Assembly: GCF_004010155.1 (NCBI RefSeq)
Contig: NZ_RRYH01000003.1
Span: 248,001 to 312,000, forward strand
Direction: 5' to 3'
Length of the DNA stretch: 64,000 nt
Source: Solirhodobacter olei
GTDB taxonomy: Bacteria; Pseudomonadota; Alphaproteobacteria; Rhodobacterales; Rhodobacteraceae
The notes below the pieces were generated by a model. The model searched no databases. It was not told where the DNA came from and saw nothing but the letters and a program-made list of their open reading frames with translations. Below, piece after piece: positions 33,724 to 42,285 of this stretch; the stretch's first letter is position 1; each line of letters starts with the position of its first letter. The position numbers were made by a program, and so were the translations under genes.

Positions 33724-34614
33724 TCAGGCTCCGTTCGCGCGGGCGATGAAATCGACGAGATGGGGGACGTAGTCTTCCGGTCCGTCGCCGCCGGTGGCCA
33801 TGGCGCCGGCGAAGCTCATCTTCGCGGCCGAGGCCAAGGGCGCGGCCATCGTGGCGCCATTGGCCATCGCCTCGACGTAGCGCAGGTCCTTCCATGCGTT
33901 GGAGATGGTGAAGCGGTGCGCCTCGCGGTTACCCTCCAGCGCATAGCCCATGAAGGTCTGGTAGAAGCCGCAATCCATCCGGCCGCCGCGGATCACGTTG
34001 TCGAATTTCTCGACCGGGATGCCGGCCTTCTTCGCCAGCGTCAGCGCTTCGGCATAGAGGGCGGCATAGCCGAGCGAGATGAAGTTGTTCAGAAGCTTCA
34101 TCTTGTGCCCGTCGCCGACCTCGCCGACCCGGACGATCTTGCCCGCGAAGGCGGCGAGCGCCGGTTCGATCCGGGCAAAAGTGTCCGCTGCCGCGCCGAC
34201 CATGCAGTCGAGCGTGCCCTCCCAGGCCTCCTTGGGGGTGCGCGAGAGCGGCGCGTCGGCGTAGGAGACGCCCTGCGCTTTCATCTCGGCGGCGAGAGCG
34301 AGGGTCACCCCGGGCTCGCCGGTGGAGCAGTCGACGATGGTCGATCCGGCGGCGAGGCCGGGGGCCATGGCACGGACCGTGGCCTCCGCCTCCGGCGCGC
34401 CGGTGAGGCAGAGGAAGACGATGTCGGAGGCGCGGGCGAGATCCACGAGGCTTTTGGCCTCCGTGGCGCCGCGGGAGACGAGATCCTCTACCGCCTCGCG
34501 CTTGCGGTGGGCGATCACGGTGAGGGGAAAGCCCTTCTCGACCAGGTTCTTCGCCATGCCGTGGCCCATCAGGCCGACGCCGACGAATCCGATGCGTGGT
34601 TTTTCTGCGCTCAT
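33724..34614 (-). CDS. 3-hydroxyisobutyrate dehydrogenase family protein, possible L-threonate dehydrogenase
   Basis: 296 residues: Rossmann GFVGVGLMGHGMAKNL, DCSTGEPGVTLALA, YADAPLSRTPKEAWEGTL, and the catalytic Lys in DGHKMKLLNNFISLGY. Members near denD and otnI often act on C4 sugar acids (LtnD oxidises L-threonate). The family also includes tartronate semialdehyde and hydroxyisobutyrate enzymes, so the substrate is open. ATG 34614 follows GGGAGG; the frame is open 41 codons further, into the opposite promoter. Divergent from the isomerase gene, 85 bp apart. Confidence 0.8.
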   Translation of the reverse strand: MSAEKPRIGFVGVGLMGHGMAKNLVEKGFPLTVIAHRKREAVEDLVSRGATEAKSLVDLARASDIVFLCLTGAPEAEATVRAMAPGLAAGSTIVDCSTGEPGVTLALAAEMKAQGVSYADAPLSRTPKEAWEGTLDCMVGAAADTFARIEPALAAFAGKIVRVGEVGDGHKMKLLNNFISLGYAALYAEALTLAKKAGIPVEKFDNVIRGGRMDCGFYQTFMGYALEGNREAHRFTISNAWKDLRYVEAMANGATMAAPLASAAKMSFAGAMATGGDGPEDYVPHLVDFIARANGA

Positions 34615-34699
34615 CCTCTTACCTCCCGCTCTGGCCTTCCCGGCCCCGGCGGCTATCATCGCGACACGGCGCCGGAAGGCAAGGCGCCGGAGGAGGACC

Positions 34700-35476
34700 A
34701 TGCTGCGCTTCGCCGCCAATCTCACGATGCTGTTCACCGAGCGCCCGCTGGAAGAGCGGTTTGGCGCCGCGGCCGGGGCGGGGTTCGACGGGGTGGAGGT
34801 GCTCTTTCCCTACGAGCTGCCGGCGGAGAGGCTGGCAGCTCTCGTTTCGGAGGCCGGCCTGCCGCTGGCGCTGATCAACGCGCCGCCGGGGGACTGGGCG
34901 GCGGGCGAGCGGGGCCTCGCCGCGCTGCCGGGGCGGGAGGCGGAGTTCATGGCCTCGGTCGAGACGGCGCGGGACTATGCAAAGGCGACAGGCGTGCCGC
35001 GTGTTCATGTGATGAGCGGGATCGCGCCGCCCGGTGATGCGGCGGCAGAAGCGGCCTGGCGCGGGGCGATGGGCCGGGCTGCGGATACACTTGGCGCGGC
35101 CGGGATCGAGCTGCTGGTCGAGCCGCTGAACGGGCGCGACATGCCGGGCTATTTCCTTGACGATTTCGACCGGGCGGCGGAGCTGATCGCGGCGCTCGGG
35201 CGGCCCAACGTGCGGCTGCAATTCGACATCTACCACCGGCAGATCCTGCATGGCGATGTGATCGCGGGGCTGAAGCGCTACCGAGACCTCATAGGCCATG
35301 TGCAGATTGCCTCCGTCCCGGGGCGGGCGGAGCCGGGGACGGGAGAGCTGGACGATTTCCGCGTTCTGGGGGAGCTTGGCGCGCTGGGATATGCGGGCTG
35401 GGTGGGCTGCGAATACCGCCCGGCCCGGCGGACGGAAGAGGGGCTGGGCTGGCTGGCCCGCGCCCGTGAGGTTTGA
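34700..35476 (+). CDS. otnI: Hydroxypyruvate isomerase family protein, probably 2-oxo-tetronate isomerase
   Basis: 258 residues with a TIM-barrel: RFAANLTMLFTERPLEERFGAAAGAGFDGVEVLFPYELP, LLVEPLNGRDMPGYFLDDFD (metal and catalytic Glu), QFDIYHRQILHGDV, IGHVQIASVPGRAEPGTGELD, GWVGCEYRP (second Glu). OtnI isomerises 2-oxo-tetronate to 3-oxo-tetronate, directly after DenD or LtnD. Hydroxypyruvate isomerase (Hyi) is the alternative. The ATG follows GGAGGAGG. Confidence 0.85.
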   Translation: MLRFAANLTMLFTERPLEERFGAAAGAGFDGVEVLFPYELPAERLAALVSEAGLPLALINAPPGDWAAGERGLAALPGREAEFMASVETARDYAKATGVPRVHVMSGIAPPGDAAAEAAWRGAMGRAADTLGAAGIELLVEPLNGRDMPGYFLDDFDRAAELIAALGRPNVRLQFDIYHRQILHGDVIAGLKRYRDLIGHVQIASVPGRAEPGTGELDDFRVLGELGALGYAGWVGCEYRPARRTEEGLGWLARAREV

Positions 35477-35486
35477 GGAGGAAAGA

Positions 35487-36308
35487 ATGCATCCGGCGAT
35501 AGCGAAGGGAAATCTGGCGGTGGTGACGGGGGCGGCCTCCGGCATCGGGCTGGCGGCGGCGAAGCGGCTGGCGGCCGAGGGCATGCGGGTGGTGCTGGTC
35601 GACCTGCCCGGCGCGCGGCTCGACGCGGCGGCGGCCGAGGTCGCGGGCGGGATCGCGATGGGGTCCGATGTCGGCTCCCTGGCGGAGCTGCGGGCCCTGG
35701 AGGCCGCGGTGACAAGCCGGCACGGGCCTGTCTCCGTTCTGATGAACAACGCGGGGATTCAGCCCGGCTCCTCCATCTTCGATGCGGAGGGGAACTGGGA
35801 CCGGATCCTGGACGTGAACCTGAAGGGGGTGATCCGCGGCAGCCAGGTCTTCGCGCCGGGGATGATCGCGGCGGGCGGGCCGGGGCTGATCGTGAATACC
35901 GGCTCCAAGCAGGGGATCACGACGCCGCCGGGCGATCCGGCCTATAACGTCGCCAAGGCCGGGGTGAAGGCGTTCACGGAGGCGCTGCAGCATGCGCTCA
36001 GGAACACAGACGGGTGCCGGGTCGAGGCGCGGCTCTTCATCCCGGGCTTCGTCTTCACGCCGCTGACCGCGAACGGGCGGACCGAGAAACCCGCGGGCGC
36101 CTGGACGCCGGAGCAGGTGGTGGCCTTCCTCTTCGACGCGCTGAAGGGCCCGGATTTCTACATCCTCTGCCCGGATAACGAGGTCGACCGGGCGACCGAC
36201 GAAAAGCGCATCCTCTGGGCGGCGGGCGACATCGTCGAGAACCGGCCGCCGTTGTCGCGCTGGCACGAGGACTGGGGCGAGGCGTTCAAGATCTGGCTGG
36301 AGAAGTAG
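35487..36308 (+). CDS. Short-chain dehydrogenase/reductase
   Basis: 273 residues, classical SDR: TGAASGIGLAAAKRLA (cofactor), NNAGIQPG, and a catalytic Ser in NTGSKQG with AYNVAKAG (Tyr, Lys). Asp after beta-2 (VVLVDLP) favours NAD over NADP. It follows otnI by 10 bp with GAGGAGGAAAG before the ATG, so it is probably part of the same pathway; the substrate is unknown. Its 3' end overlaps the convergent P450 gene by 23 bp. Confidence 0.85.
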   Translation: MHPAIAKGNLAVVTGAASGIGLAAAKRLAAEGMRVVLVDLPGARLDAAAAEVAGGIAMGSDVGSLAELRALEAAVTSRHGPVSVLMNNAGIQPGSSIFDAEGNWDRILDVNLKGVIRGSQVFAPGMIAAGGPGLIVNTGSKQGITTPPGDPAYNVAKAGVKAFTEALQHALRNTDGCRVEARLFIPGFVFTPLTANGRTEKPAGAWTPEQVVAFLFDALKGPDFYILCPDNEVDRATDEKRILWAAGDIVENRPPLSRWHEDWGEAFKIWLEK

Positions 36309-37689
36309 CGCCGAGCGGCGTGACGTTCAGGGTGAGGCCGCCCTTCGGCCAGAGCGTGACGCGCGCCAGCGGCTCGGGCGGCGGGCCGCCGGGCCAGTCG
36401 AACCGCGCGCCGCGCAGGAGCGTGGCCAGCATGGCCACGCCCTCGGTGCGCGAGAAGGCGGTGCCGATGCAGATCCGCGGGCCGAAGCCGAACGGCATGA
36501 ACTGGGTGCGCCGGATCGTGCCGCGCAGATCGGGGGCGAAGCGTTCGGGGCGGAACATCTCCGGCTCGGACCACAGTCTGCGGTGGCGGTGGACCGCCCA
36601 GATCGGGATGAAGATGACGGAGCCGGCGTTCAGCCGGACCCCGCCGAGGTCGCAGTCCTCGGCGGCGAGCCGCGTCAGCACCGGCGCCGGAGCGTAGAGG
36701 CGCATCGCCTCCTCGAAGACCTGGCGGGTAAGGCTGAGCCGGTCGATATGCCGGCCTTCGATTGGGCCGGTGCCCGCGATGGCAAAGGCCTCCTCGCGCA
36801 GGCGGTCCTGCCAGACCGGCTCCTGTGCGAGCAGGTAGAGCGTCCAGATCAGCGCCTTGGCGGTAGTCTCGTGGCCGGCGTTGAGGAAGGTCAGCAGGTT
36901 GTTGACCAGCCGCTCGCGCGAGATGCCGCCGTCCCGTCCCGGCTCCTCCGCGGCGAGGAGCTTGCCAAGGAGGTGCCGACCGTCGAGGTCGCCGCCCGCC
37001 TGCCAGCGGTCCAGAAGCCGCTCGACGGCGGCGCGCATGGCTTGGCTTGCCCGGCGCATGCGGCCCTGGCCCGGGTGCCAGGACCAGTCCGGCAGGCCAG
37101 CCAGTGTGGCGGCGATGACCCAGCTCGTGGCGTTCAGATAGTGGTCGACGGCTGTCTGGATGGCGCGACCCTCGGGCAGGGCCTCGCCGCCGAAGAGGGT
37201 GGTGGAGATCGCCTCGTAGGTGGCGCCGGTCAGGGCGTGGTCGATCCGGCGGGGGCCGGCGCCGGTGCCGTGCCAGCGGGCGAGCAGCGCCTCGGCCGCG
37301 CTGGCCATGCCGGGGACATAGCCGAGGATGTCTTCGTGCCGGAACAGGCCGGAGACGGCGTGGCGCTGCCAGCGCCAGTCCTCGCCCTGGGAGGTCAGGA
37401 TGCTCTTGCCCAGCGGATCGGAGAAGACGCGCTGCTCCAGCGGCGGCTTGGGGAATGCGGCGTGGTGGGAGAGGAAGATCGTCTCGGTCAGATCCGGGTC
37501 GGTGACCCAGGCGGTTCGGAGCGCGCCGATCCGGTAGGGGACGATCGGCTCCTCATAGACCGAGCGCGGCAGGCAGCGCAGCGGATTGCGGACGAAATGG
37601 TAGAGAAAGAGCGGCGCCGGATATGGCCGCGCGGGCGCCGCGATGCCGGGCCAGCTCCGGTCCCGTGACAGGGGCGTGCAGTCCGTCAT
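36286..37689 (-). CDS. Cytochrome P450
   Basis: 467 residues: I-helix AGHETT (271-276), ExxR (Glu327-Arg330, EEAMR), PERF, and the heme loop FGFGPRICIG with Cys407 as the iron ligand. No membrane anchor, so it is soluble and needs a ferredoxin system not seen here. The type (FGFGPRICIGTAFSRTEGVAMLATLLR) resembles class I bacterial P450s related to the fatty-acid hydroxylase-like group; the substrate is unknown. ATG 37689 chosen; an in-frame ATG at 37755 adds 22 non-homologous residues. Confidence 0.92.
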   Translation of the reverse strand: MTDCTPLSRDRSWPGIAAPARPYPAPLFLYHFVRNPLRCLPRSVYEEPIVPYRIGALRTAWVTDPDLTETIFLSHHAAFPKPPLEQRVFSDPLGKSILTSQGEDWRWQRHAVSGLFRHEDILGYVPGMASAAEALLARWHGTGAGPRRIDHALTGATYEAISTTLFGGEALPEGRAIQTAVDHYLNATSWVIAATLAGLPDWSWHPGQGRMRRASQAMRAAVERLLDRWQAGGDLDGRHLLGKLLAAEEPGRDGGISRERLVNNLLTFLNAGHETTAKALIWTLYLLAQEPVWQDRLREEAFAIAGTGPIEGRHIDRLSLTRQVFEEAMRLYAPAPVLTRLAAEDCDLGGVRLNAGSVIFIPIWAVHRHRRLWSEPEMFRPERFAPDLRGTIRRTQFMPFGFGPRICIGTAFSRTEGVAMLATLLRGARFDWPGGPPPEPLARVTLWPKGGLTLNVTPLGATSPARS

Positions 37690-37884
37690 GCGCAGCCGGT
37701 CTCCCCCAAGTGCCCCGCAGCGCCTGCGCTCGGGGTCGTATGATAAATCATGCACAAAACGGAATGTGTTTCAATGGTCCGCTGAGGGAGAGGCGGTCGT
37801 CTTGGCCGCGGCCCGCGGTGCCGGGTGCTGGCCCGGCGGCGCGTAACGCGCCCTGGTTTCTGGCCTGGGGTCAGAAAATGGAGA

Positions 37885-37908
37885 CGCCGGGCGGTTTCCC
37901 GCCCGGCG
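37885..37908. terminator. Hairpin behind the OFA transporter gene
   Basis: A 10-bp perfect stem (CGCCGGGCGG and its complement) with loop TTTC lies 24 bp after the stop codon of the minus-strand transporter gene, flanked by A/T-rich stretches on both sides. It probably works as its terminator. Confidence 0.6.
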
Positions 37909-37932
37909 CGATCTTTTCCAATCAGCGGCGGC

Positions 37933-39567
37933 CTAGAACAGCGCCGCACCCTTGGCCAGGGCGATCCAGACGCCGATCAGGAACGGGATCCCGACCGCCA
38001 GCCAGAAGATCACGCCCGTCGTGCCGAAGGACCCGCGCGCGGCCGTGGCTGCCGCCGCGCCGCCGGTCTTGTCGTGCTGCAGCGCGCGCTCTCGGCCCAG
38101 CTCCTCCTCGTCCATGAAGTGCTTGTCATGGACCGGCTTGACCAGCGCGTTGCAGATCAGCCCGAGGAACAGCAGCCCCGCCATGATGTAGAGCGTCCGG
38201 TCGTAGACCAGGTTATGCGCCACGCCATGATCGAGCTGGTACTGCCGGACGCCCGCGATCAGCATCGGGCCGATGATCCCCGCCGCCGACCACGCCGTGA
38301 TCAGCCGACCGTGGATGGCGCCGACCATCTGGGTGCCGAAGATGTCGGCCAGATAGGCCGGCACGGTCGAGAACCCGCCGCCATACATCGTCAGGATGAT
38401 GCAGATCGACAGCACGAAGAGGCTGGCGACGCCCATGTGGCCCCAGGTCGGCAGCAGTACGTAGAGCACGATGCCGAGGACGAAGAAGCAGTAATAGGTG
38501 GTCTTTCGCCCGATCTTGTCGCTGAGCGAGGCCCAGAACAGCCGCCCCAGCGAGTTGAAGAGGCTGATGAGACCCACCAGGCCCGCCGCTGCCGCGACGA
38601 TCGCAGCCTTCTGCGCATCCGGGCTCATCCCCGCGCCGCCATTGCCCAGCAGGTGGGCGCCGAAAACGTCCTGGAGCATCGGGCTCGCCATCGAGATCAC
38701 GCCGATGCCGGCGGTCACGTTCAGGCAGAGCACCAGCCAGATCAGCCAGAACTGCGGCGTGCCGAGTACCTTGTCGAGGTGGACATGCCGACTGGTGATC
38801 ATGGCGTTGGCCTTGGCCGCGTCGGCCTCGGACCAGCCCTCCGGCCGCCAGCCCGTGGGGGCAACGCGGAAGGAGAAGGCGCCGATGGCCATGACCACGA
38901 AGTAGATCAGGCCGAGGATCACCATGCTTTCCCAGACGCCCTGGGTGCCGCCGGCGGCAAAGTCCTTCATCAGCCAGACGGCGAGCGGCGCACCGATCAT
39001 CGCGCCCCCGCCGTAGCCCATGATGGCAAAGCCCGTCGCCATGCCGCGCCGGTCGGGGAACCATTTGATCAGGGTGGAGACTGGGGTGATGTAGCCCAGC
39101 CCCTGGCCCACGCCGCCGATTACCCCGGTGCCGAGGTAGAACAGCCAGAGCTGGTGCCACATGACACCCAAGCCCCCGAGCGCCATGCCGCCGCCCCAGC
39201 AGAGCGCCGCGATGAAGCCCGCCTTGCGCGGCCCCGCATGTTCCAGCCAGCCGCCCCAGATCGCGGCGGAGATGCCGAGAATGGCGATGAAGGTCTCGAA
39301 CACGTGGGTTTCGGCCGGAACCGACCAGTTGCACTGGGTCGTGGTCAGCATGCCGATGAAGCCCATGCCGGTGCAGCTTGCCGCCGGATGTTCGATCAGC
39401 TTCGACATCGGCAGCCAGAAAACGGAGAATCCGTAAGCCATACCGATGCACAGGTGAATGCAGAGCGCGGCAGGTACCACGAGCCAGCGGTTATAGCCGG
39501 GGCCCGCGATGATACTTTCGCGCGACATGAACGAGGACGGCGCACCGTCCGTTGCCATGGTAGCCAT
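37933..39567 (-). CDS. OFA-family major facilitator transporter (oxalate/formate antiporter type)
   Basis: 544 residues with about 12-14 membrane helices. OFA features: N-terminal YNRWLVVPAALCIHLCIGMAYGFSVFWLP, a long loop between helices 1 and 2 (HPAASCTGMGFIGMLTTTQCNWSVPAETHVFE), WFPDRRGMATGFAIMGYGGGAMIGAPLA, and SLFNSLGRLFWASLSDKIGRK. A C-terminal extra helix follows a charged segment. Family members carry oxalate/formate or other small carboxylates. The ATG follows GGGAGGGG. A HisD-family gene lies upstream on the same strand with 271 bp between, so it has its own promoter. Confidence 0.87.
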   Translation of the reverse strand: MATMATDGAPSSFMSRESIIAGPGYNRWLVVPAALCIHLCIGMAYGFSVFWLPMSKLIEHPAASCTGMGFIGMLTTTQCNWSVPAETHVFETFIAILGISAAIWGGWLEHAGPRKAGFIAALCWGGGMALGGLGVMWHQLWLFYLGTGVIGGVGQGLGYITPVSTLIKWFPDRRGMATGFAIMGYGGGAMIGAPLAVWLMKDFAAGGTQGVWESMVILGLIYFVVMAIGAFSFRVAPTGWRPEGWSEADAAKANAMITSRHVHLDKVLGTPQFWLIWLVLCLNVTAGIGVISMASPMLQDVFGAHLLGNGGAGMSPDAQKAAIVAAAAGLVGLISLFNSLGRLFWASLSDKIGRKTTYYCFFVLGIVLYVLLPTWGHMGVASLFVLSICIILTMYGGGFSTVPAYLADIFGTQMVGAIHGRLITAWSAAGIIGPMLIAGVRQYQLDHGVAHNLVYDRTLYIMAGLLFLGLICNALVKPVHDKHFMDEEELGRERALQHDKTGGAAAATAARGSFGTTGVIFWLAVGIPFLIGVWIALAKGAALF

Positions 39568-39805
39568 GGTCTGTCCCCTCCCGTTCAGATTGCACCCCGC
39601 GACGGGCGATGCCCGCGCCTCCCAGGGGTGTCGCGGCGGACTGCCGCGGCGGAATTTTTAACCGACCTCACGAATTGGTCAAATATTATCTCCAATCCAT
39701 GAAGTGTAACGGAAAGTTGTGGGGATTTTGCCCTGGCGGGTGCGGAAATGCCTTCGGCCGCGCAGCCCTGGCGGGCGCGCGGCGCGGAACTCAGTTAGGA
39801 GATTT

Positions 39806-39820
39806 CGGGGCGGAGCCCCG
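39806..39820 (-). terminator. Hairpin behind the HisD-family gene
   Basis: A GGGGC-TCC-GCCCC type hairpin (6-bp stem) lies about 20 bp after the minus-strand stop codon and is followed by GAAATCT. Weak intrinsic terminator candidate. Confidence 0.45.
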
Positions 39821-39838
39821 GCGGCGGGGCGTGGCGGT

Positions 39839-41140
39839 TCAGCCCCGTTTCAACCGCAGGTCGGCGGTGCGGGCATGCGCCTCCATGCCCTCGTGGCGGG
39901 AGATCCTTGCCGTGACGTCGGCGAGGCGCGGCAGCGCCTCCGGCGCGACGCGCTGCCAGGTGACGGTGCGCAGGAACTTGTGGACCGAAAGCCCGCCGGT
40001 GTAGCGCGCGGCGCCGGAGGTCGGCAGCACGTGGTTCGGCCCGGAGGCCTTGTCGCCGAAGGCCACGGTCGCCTCGGGCCCGAGGAAGAGCGAGCCGTAT
40101 GCGTTGAGGCTGGCCTTCCACCAGTCGAGATCCGCCGCCTGGACGTGAAGGTGCTCGGGCGCGATGCGGTCTGCCTCGGCCACCATGGCGGCGCGGTCGG
40201 GGACGGTGATGATCTGTGCCAGCCCCTCCCACGCAAGCGCGGCCGCGGAGCGGTTCGGTTCTGGCAGGGCGGCGATGCAGGCCGGGGCCTCGCGGGCCAC
40301 GGCCTCGGCCAGCGCCGGGCTGTCGGTGACGAGCCAGACCGGCGTGTTCGGTCCGTGCTCGCACTGGCCGACGAGGTCGAGCGCCACGGTGTGGGGGTCG
40401 GCGGTGGCATCGGCCACCACCAGCACGTCGGTCGGCCCGGCCAGCATGTCAATGCCGACGCGCCCGAAGAGCTGGCGCTTGGCTTCGGTCACGTAGTCGT
40501 TGCCGGGGCCGACGATCATGTCCGATTTCGGCAGGCCGAAGAGGCCGAAGGCCAGCGCCGCGACGCCCTGGATCCCGCCGATGGCGAGCACCTTCGTCGC
40601 GCCGCAGAGCTTCAGGGTATAAAGGATCGCGTCGGGCACGCCGGCCGGCGCGTCGGCGCGCGGCGGCGAGACGGCGGAGATCTGCGGCACGCCGGCAACG
40701 CGTGCGGTCGTCACCGTCATCAGCGCCGAGGCGATATGGCTGTAGCGCCCGCCCGGCACATAGGCCCCGGCGGCGGCGACCGGCAGCAGGCGCTGGCCGG
40801 CGAAGAGGCCGGGGCGCAGTTCCACCTCCATCTCGGTCAGCGTGGCGCGCTGAGCTTCGGCGAAGCGGGTGATGTTTTCATGCGCCCAGTCGATCGCGTC
40901 GCGCAGGTCGGCGGGGACGCGGGCGCAGGCGGCCTCGATCGCATCATCGGGCACAACGATCTCGCCCTGCCAGCCGTCGAGCTTGCGGGCATGGGCAAGG
41001 GCGGCTTCCTCGCCGCCGGCCTCGATCTCGGCCAGCATGCGGGCGGCGGTCTGGGCGACCGTCTGGGCGGCGGAGTTGGGGGATGCCTGCTCTGCCGCGT
41101 CGGTCCGCGGCAGGCTGCGCTTCGGGAAGCTTTCGGTCAT
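39839..41140 (-). CDS. HisD-family dehydrogenase, HpsN-like rather than biosynthetic histidinol dehydrogenase
   Basis: 433 residues. Zinc ligands of the family are all present (Gln259, His262, Asp363, His422), as is the catalytic Glu329-His330 pair (APEHLH). The fold is a NAD-dependent two-step alcohol to acid dehydrogenase. The substrate-binding segment reads AYVPGGRYSHIASALM, unlike the YVPGGTAxxPSxxLM type of histidine-biosynthetic HisD and like sulfopropanediol 3-dehydrogenase (HpsN) as I recall it. No other his genes are nearby. HpsN turns 2,3-dihydroxypropane-1-sulfonate into sulfolactate; the true substrate here is open. Confidence 0.75.
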   Translation of the reverse strand: MTESFPKRSLPRTDAAEQASPNSAAQTVAQTAARMLAEIEAGGEEAALAHARKLDGWQGEIVVPDDAIEAACARVPADLRDAIDWAHENITRFAEAQRATLTEMEVELRPGLFAGQRLLPVAAAGAYVPGGRYSHIASALMTVTTARVAGVPQISAVSPPRADAPAGVPDAILYTLKLCGATKVLAIGGIQGVAALAFGLFGLPKSDMIVGPGNDYVTEAKRQLFGRVGIDMLAGPTDVLVVADATADPHTVALDLVGQCEHGPNTPVWLVTDSPALAEAVAREAPACIAALPEPNRSAAALAWEGLAQIITVPDRAAMVAEADRIAPEHLHVQAADLDWWKASLNAYGSLFLGPEATVAFGDKASGPNHVLPTSGAARYTGGLSVHKFLRTVTWQRVAPEALPRLADVTARISRHEGMEAHARTADLRLKRG

Positions 41141-41231
41141 TCTGGGATCCTGCTGCCGCGACTGCTCGGGCGTGTGGGTAGCGATCCGGGGGCGGATGTC
41201 CAGTGATTTCTCCGCCCCCGGTCGCGCCGGT

Positions 41232-41801
41232 TCAGCCCACGTCCTCTGGCCCGGGGGCGCGTTTCTTGCCTGTAATCATGGCCAGGATCAGGCTTTCGCC
41301 ATGCCTGCGGCTGGCCAGCAGCACCCCGGCGAGGTGCATCAGCACCAGCAACAACAATCCGTGCGCGCACAGAGAATGCAGGATCTGCACCCAGGCGATG
41401 CCGTAATAGGCGTCGGTCGTCTCCATCCAGCCAGTGAGCGCGGTGGCGAGCATCCCCAGCATCAGGGCCACCACCATCGCGCCGCCGGCCGGGTTGTGGC
41501 CGATGTAGCGCGCCTCGCGCCCGGTCGCGATGTCGCGGAGATAGGCGAGGATCACGGCCGGATGGCGCACGAACTGGGAAAACCGCGCGTAGGGCGTGCC
41601 GACGACGCCCCAGAGGAGCCGCATCAGCACCAGCGCGCCCGCCGCGTAGCCCGCCCAGTGATGGATCGCGGAAAGCCCCCCCTCATGCGAGAGGTAGGCC
41701 ACGACGAAGCTCGTCACCAGGGACCAGTGGAAGAGGCGGACGAAGGGGTCCCAGACCCGCGCCAGGCCGGAGGCCTGGCGCGTCTGATCGTGCGGGGGCA
41801 C
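41232..41801 (-). CDS. Cytochrome b561-type membrane cytochrome b
   Basis: 189 residues with four membrane helices and paired heme His residues: RLFHWSLVTSFVVAYLSHEG, IHHWAGYAAGALVLMRLLWGVVGTPYARFSQFV, and LHSLCAHGLLLLVLMHLAGVLLASRRHGESLILAMITGKKR. This is the Ni,Fe-hydrogenase-type/b561 group that passes electrons across the membrane. The start is GTG, 1 bp after the PepSY gene stop, so the two are cotranscribed; together they may form a small redox module. Confidence 0.87.
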   Translation of the reverse strand: MPPHDQTRQASGLARVWDPFVRLFHWSLVTSFVVAYLSHEGGLSAIHHWAGYAAGALVLMRLLWGVVGTPYARFSQFVRHPAVILAYLRDIATGREARYIGHNPAGGAMVVALMLGMLATALTGWMETTDAYYGIAWVQILHSLCAHGLLLLVLMHLAGVLLASRRHGESLILAMITGKKRAPGPEDVG

Positions 41802-41802
41802 C

Positions 41803-42078
41803 TCAGCCCTCGCCGGCTTCGGCGTTGTCGACCTTCTCCAGCGTCTCGGCGTTGAAGGCGACGTTGACGCGCTTGCCGTGGCCGTCGAGCGCGTAGACCT
41901 CGTAGCAGCCGCCCTCGGTCTTGATGCGGCGGACCTTGAGGCCCTGGGCGTGGAGCTTCTTCGTCAGCGTGGTCTTGGGCTGGAACTTGGATGCCGGGGC
42001 GTGGCTGCACATTCCGCCGGCGAGTGCGGGACCCGCGAGGGTGGCCATGGAGACGGTCACGATCAGGGTACGAAGCAT
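41803..42078 (-). CDS. Small secreted PepSY-domain protein
   Basis: 91 residues: a signal peptide (LIVTVSMATLAGPALAGG), then one PepSY unit (KKLHAQGLKVRRIKTEGGCYEVYALDGHGKRVNVAFNAETLEKV). Mature Cys residues near CSHAP and GGCYEV may form a disulfide or bind a cofactor. Paired with a b-type cytochrome; such pairs are common in Rhodobacteraceae. Its role is unknown. ATG 42078 is preferred over an in-frame ATG four codons upstream. Confidence 0.8.
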   Translation of the reverse strand: MLRTLIVTVSMATLAGPALAGGMCSHAPASKFQPKTTLTKKLHAQGLKVRRIKTEGGCYEVYALDGHGKRVNVAFNAETLEKVDNAEAGEG

Positions 42079-42285
42079 GGAATTCTCCAAAGATTTAAGG
42101 GCGGAAATGTCCGCCGGGTTTGCCTGTCAGGCGGCCTTTATGGCCGTCCCGGGGGCGGGATATCTGCGGCGGGCTGTCAGCTTCCTGACGCGTTCGGGGG
42201 CGGGTGAAATACGTTGCAATTTCTTGCCAGCCGGGGAAACTCGACGCATCGGGGCAGCATCAGACAGCCCATGGGAGGACTGCGG

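Noticed and set aside
39839-41140. Biosynthetic histidinol dehydrogenase (hisD)
   Set aside because: The substrate loop differs from biosynthetic HisD and no histidine genes are near, so only the family is claimed.
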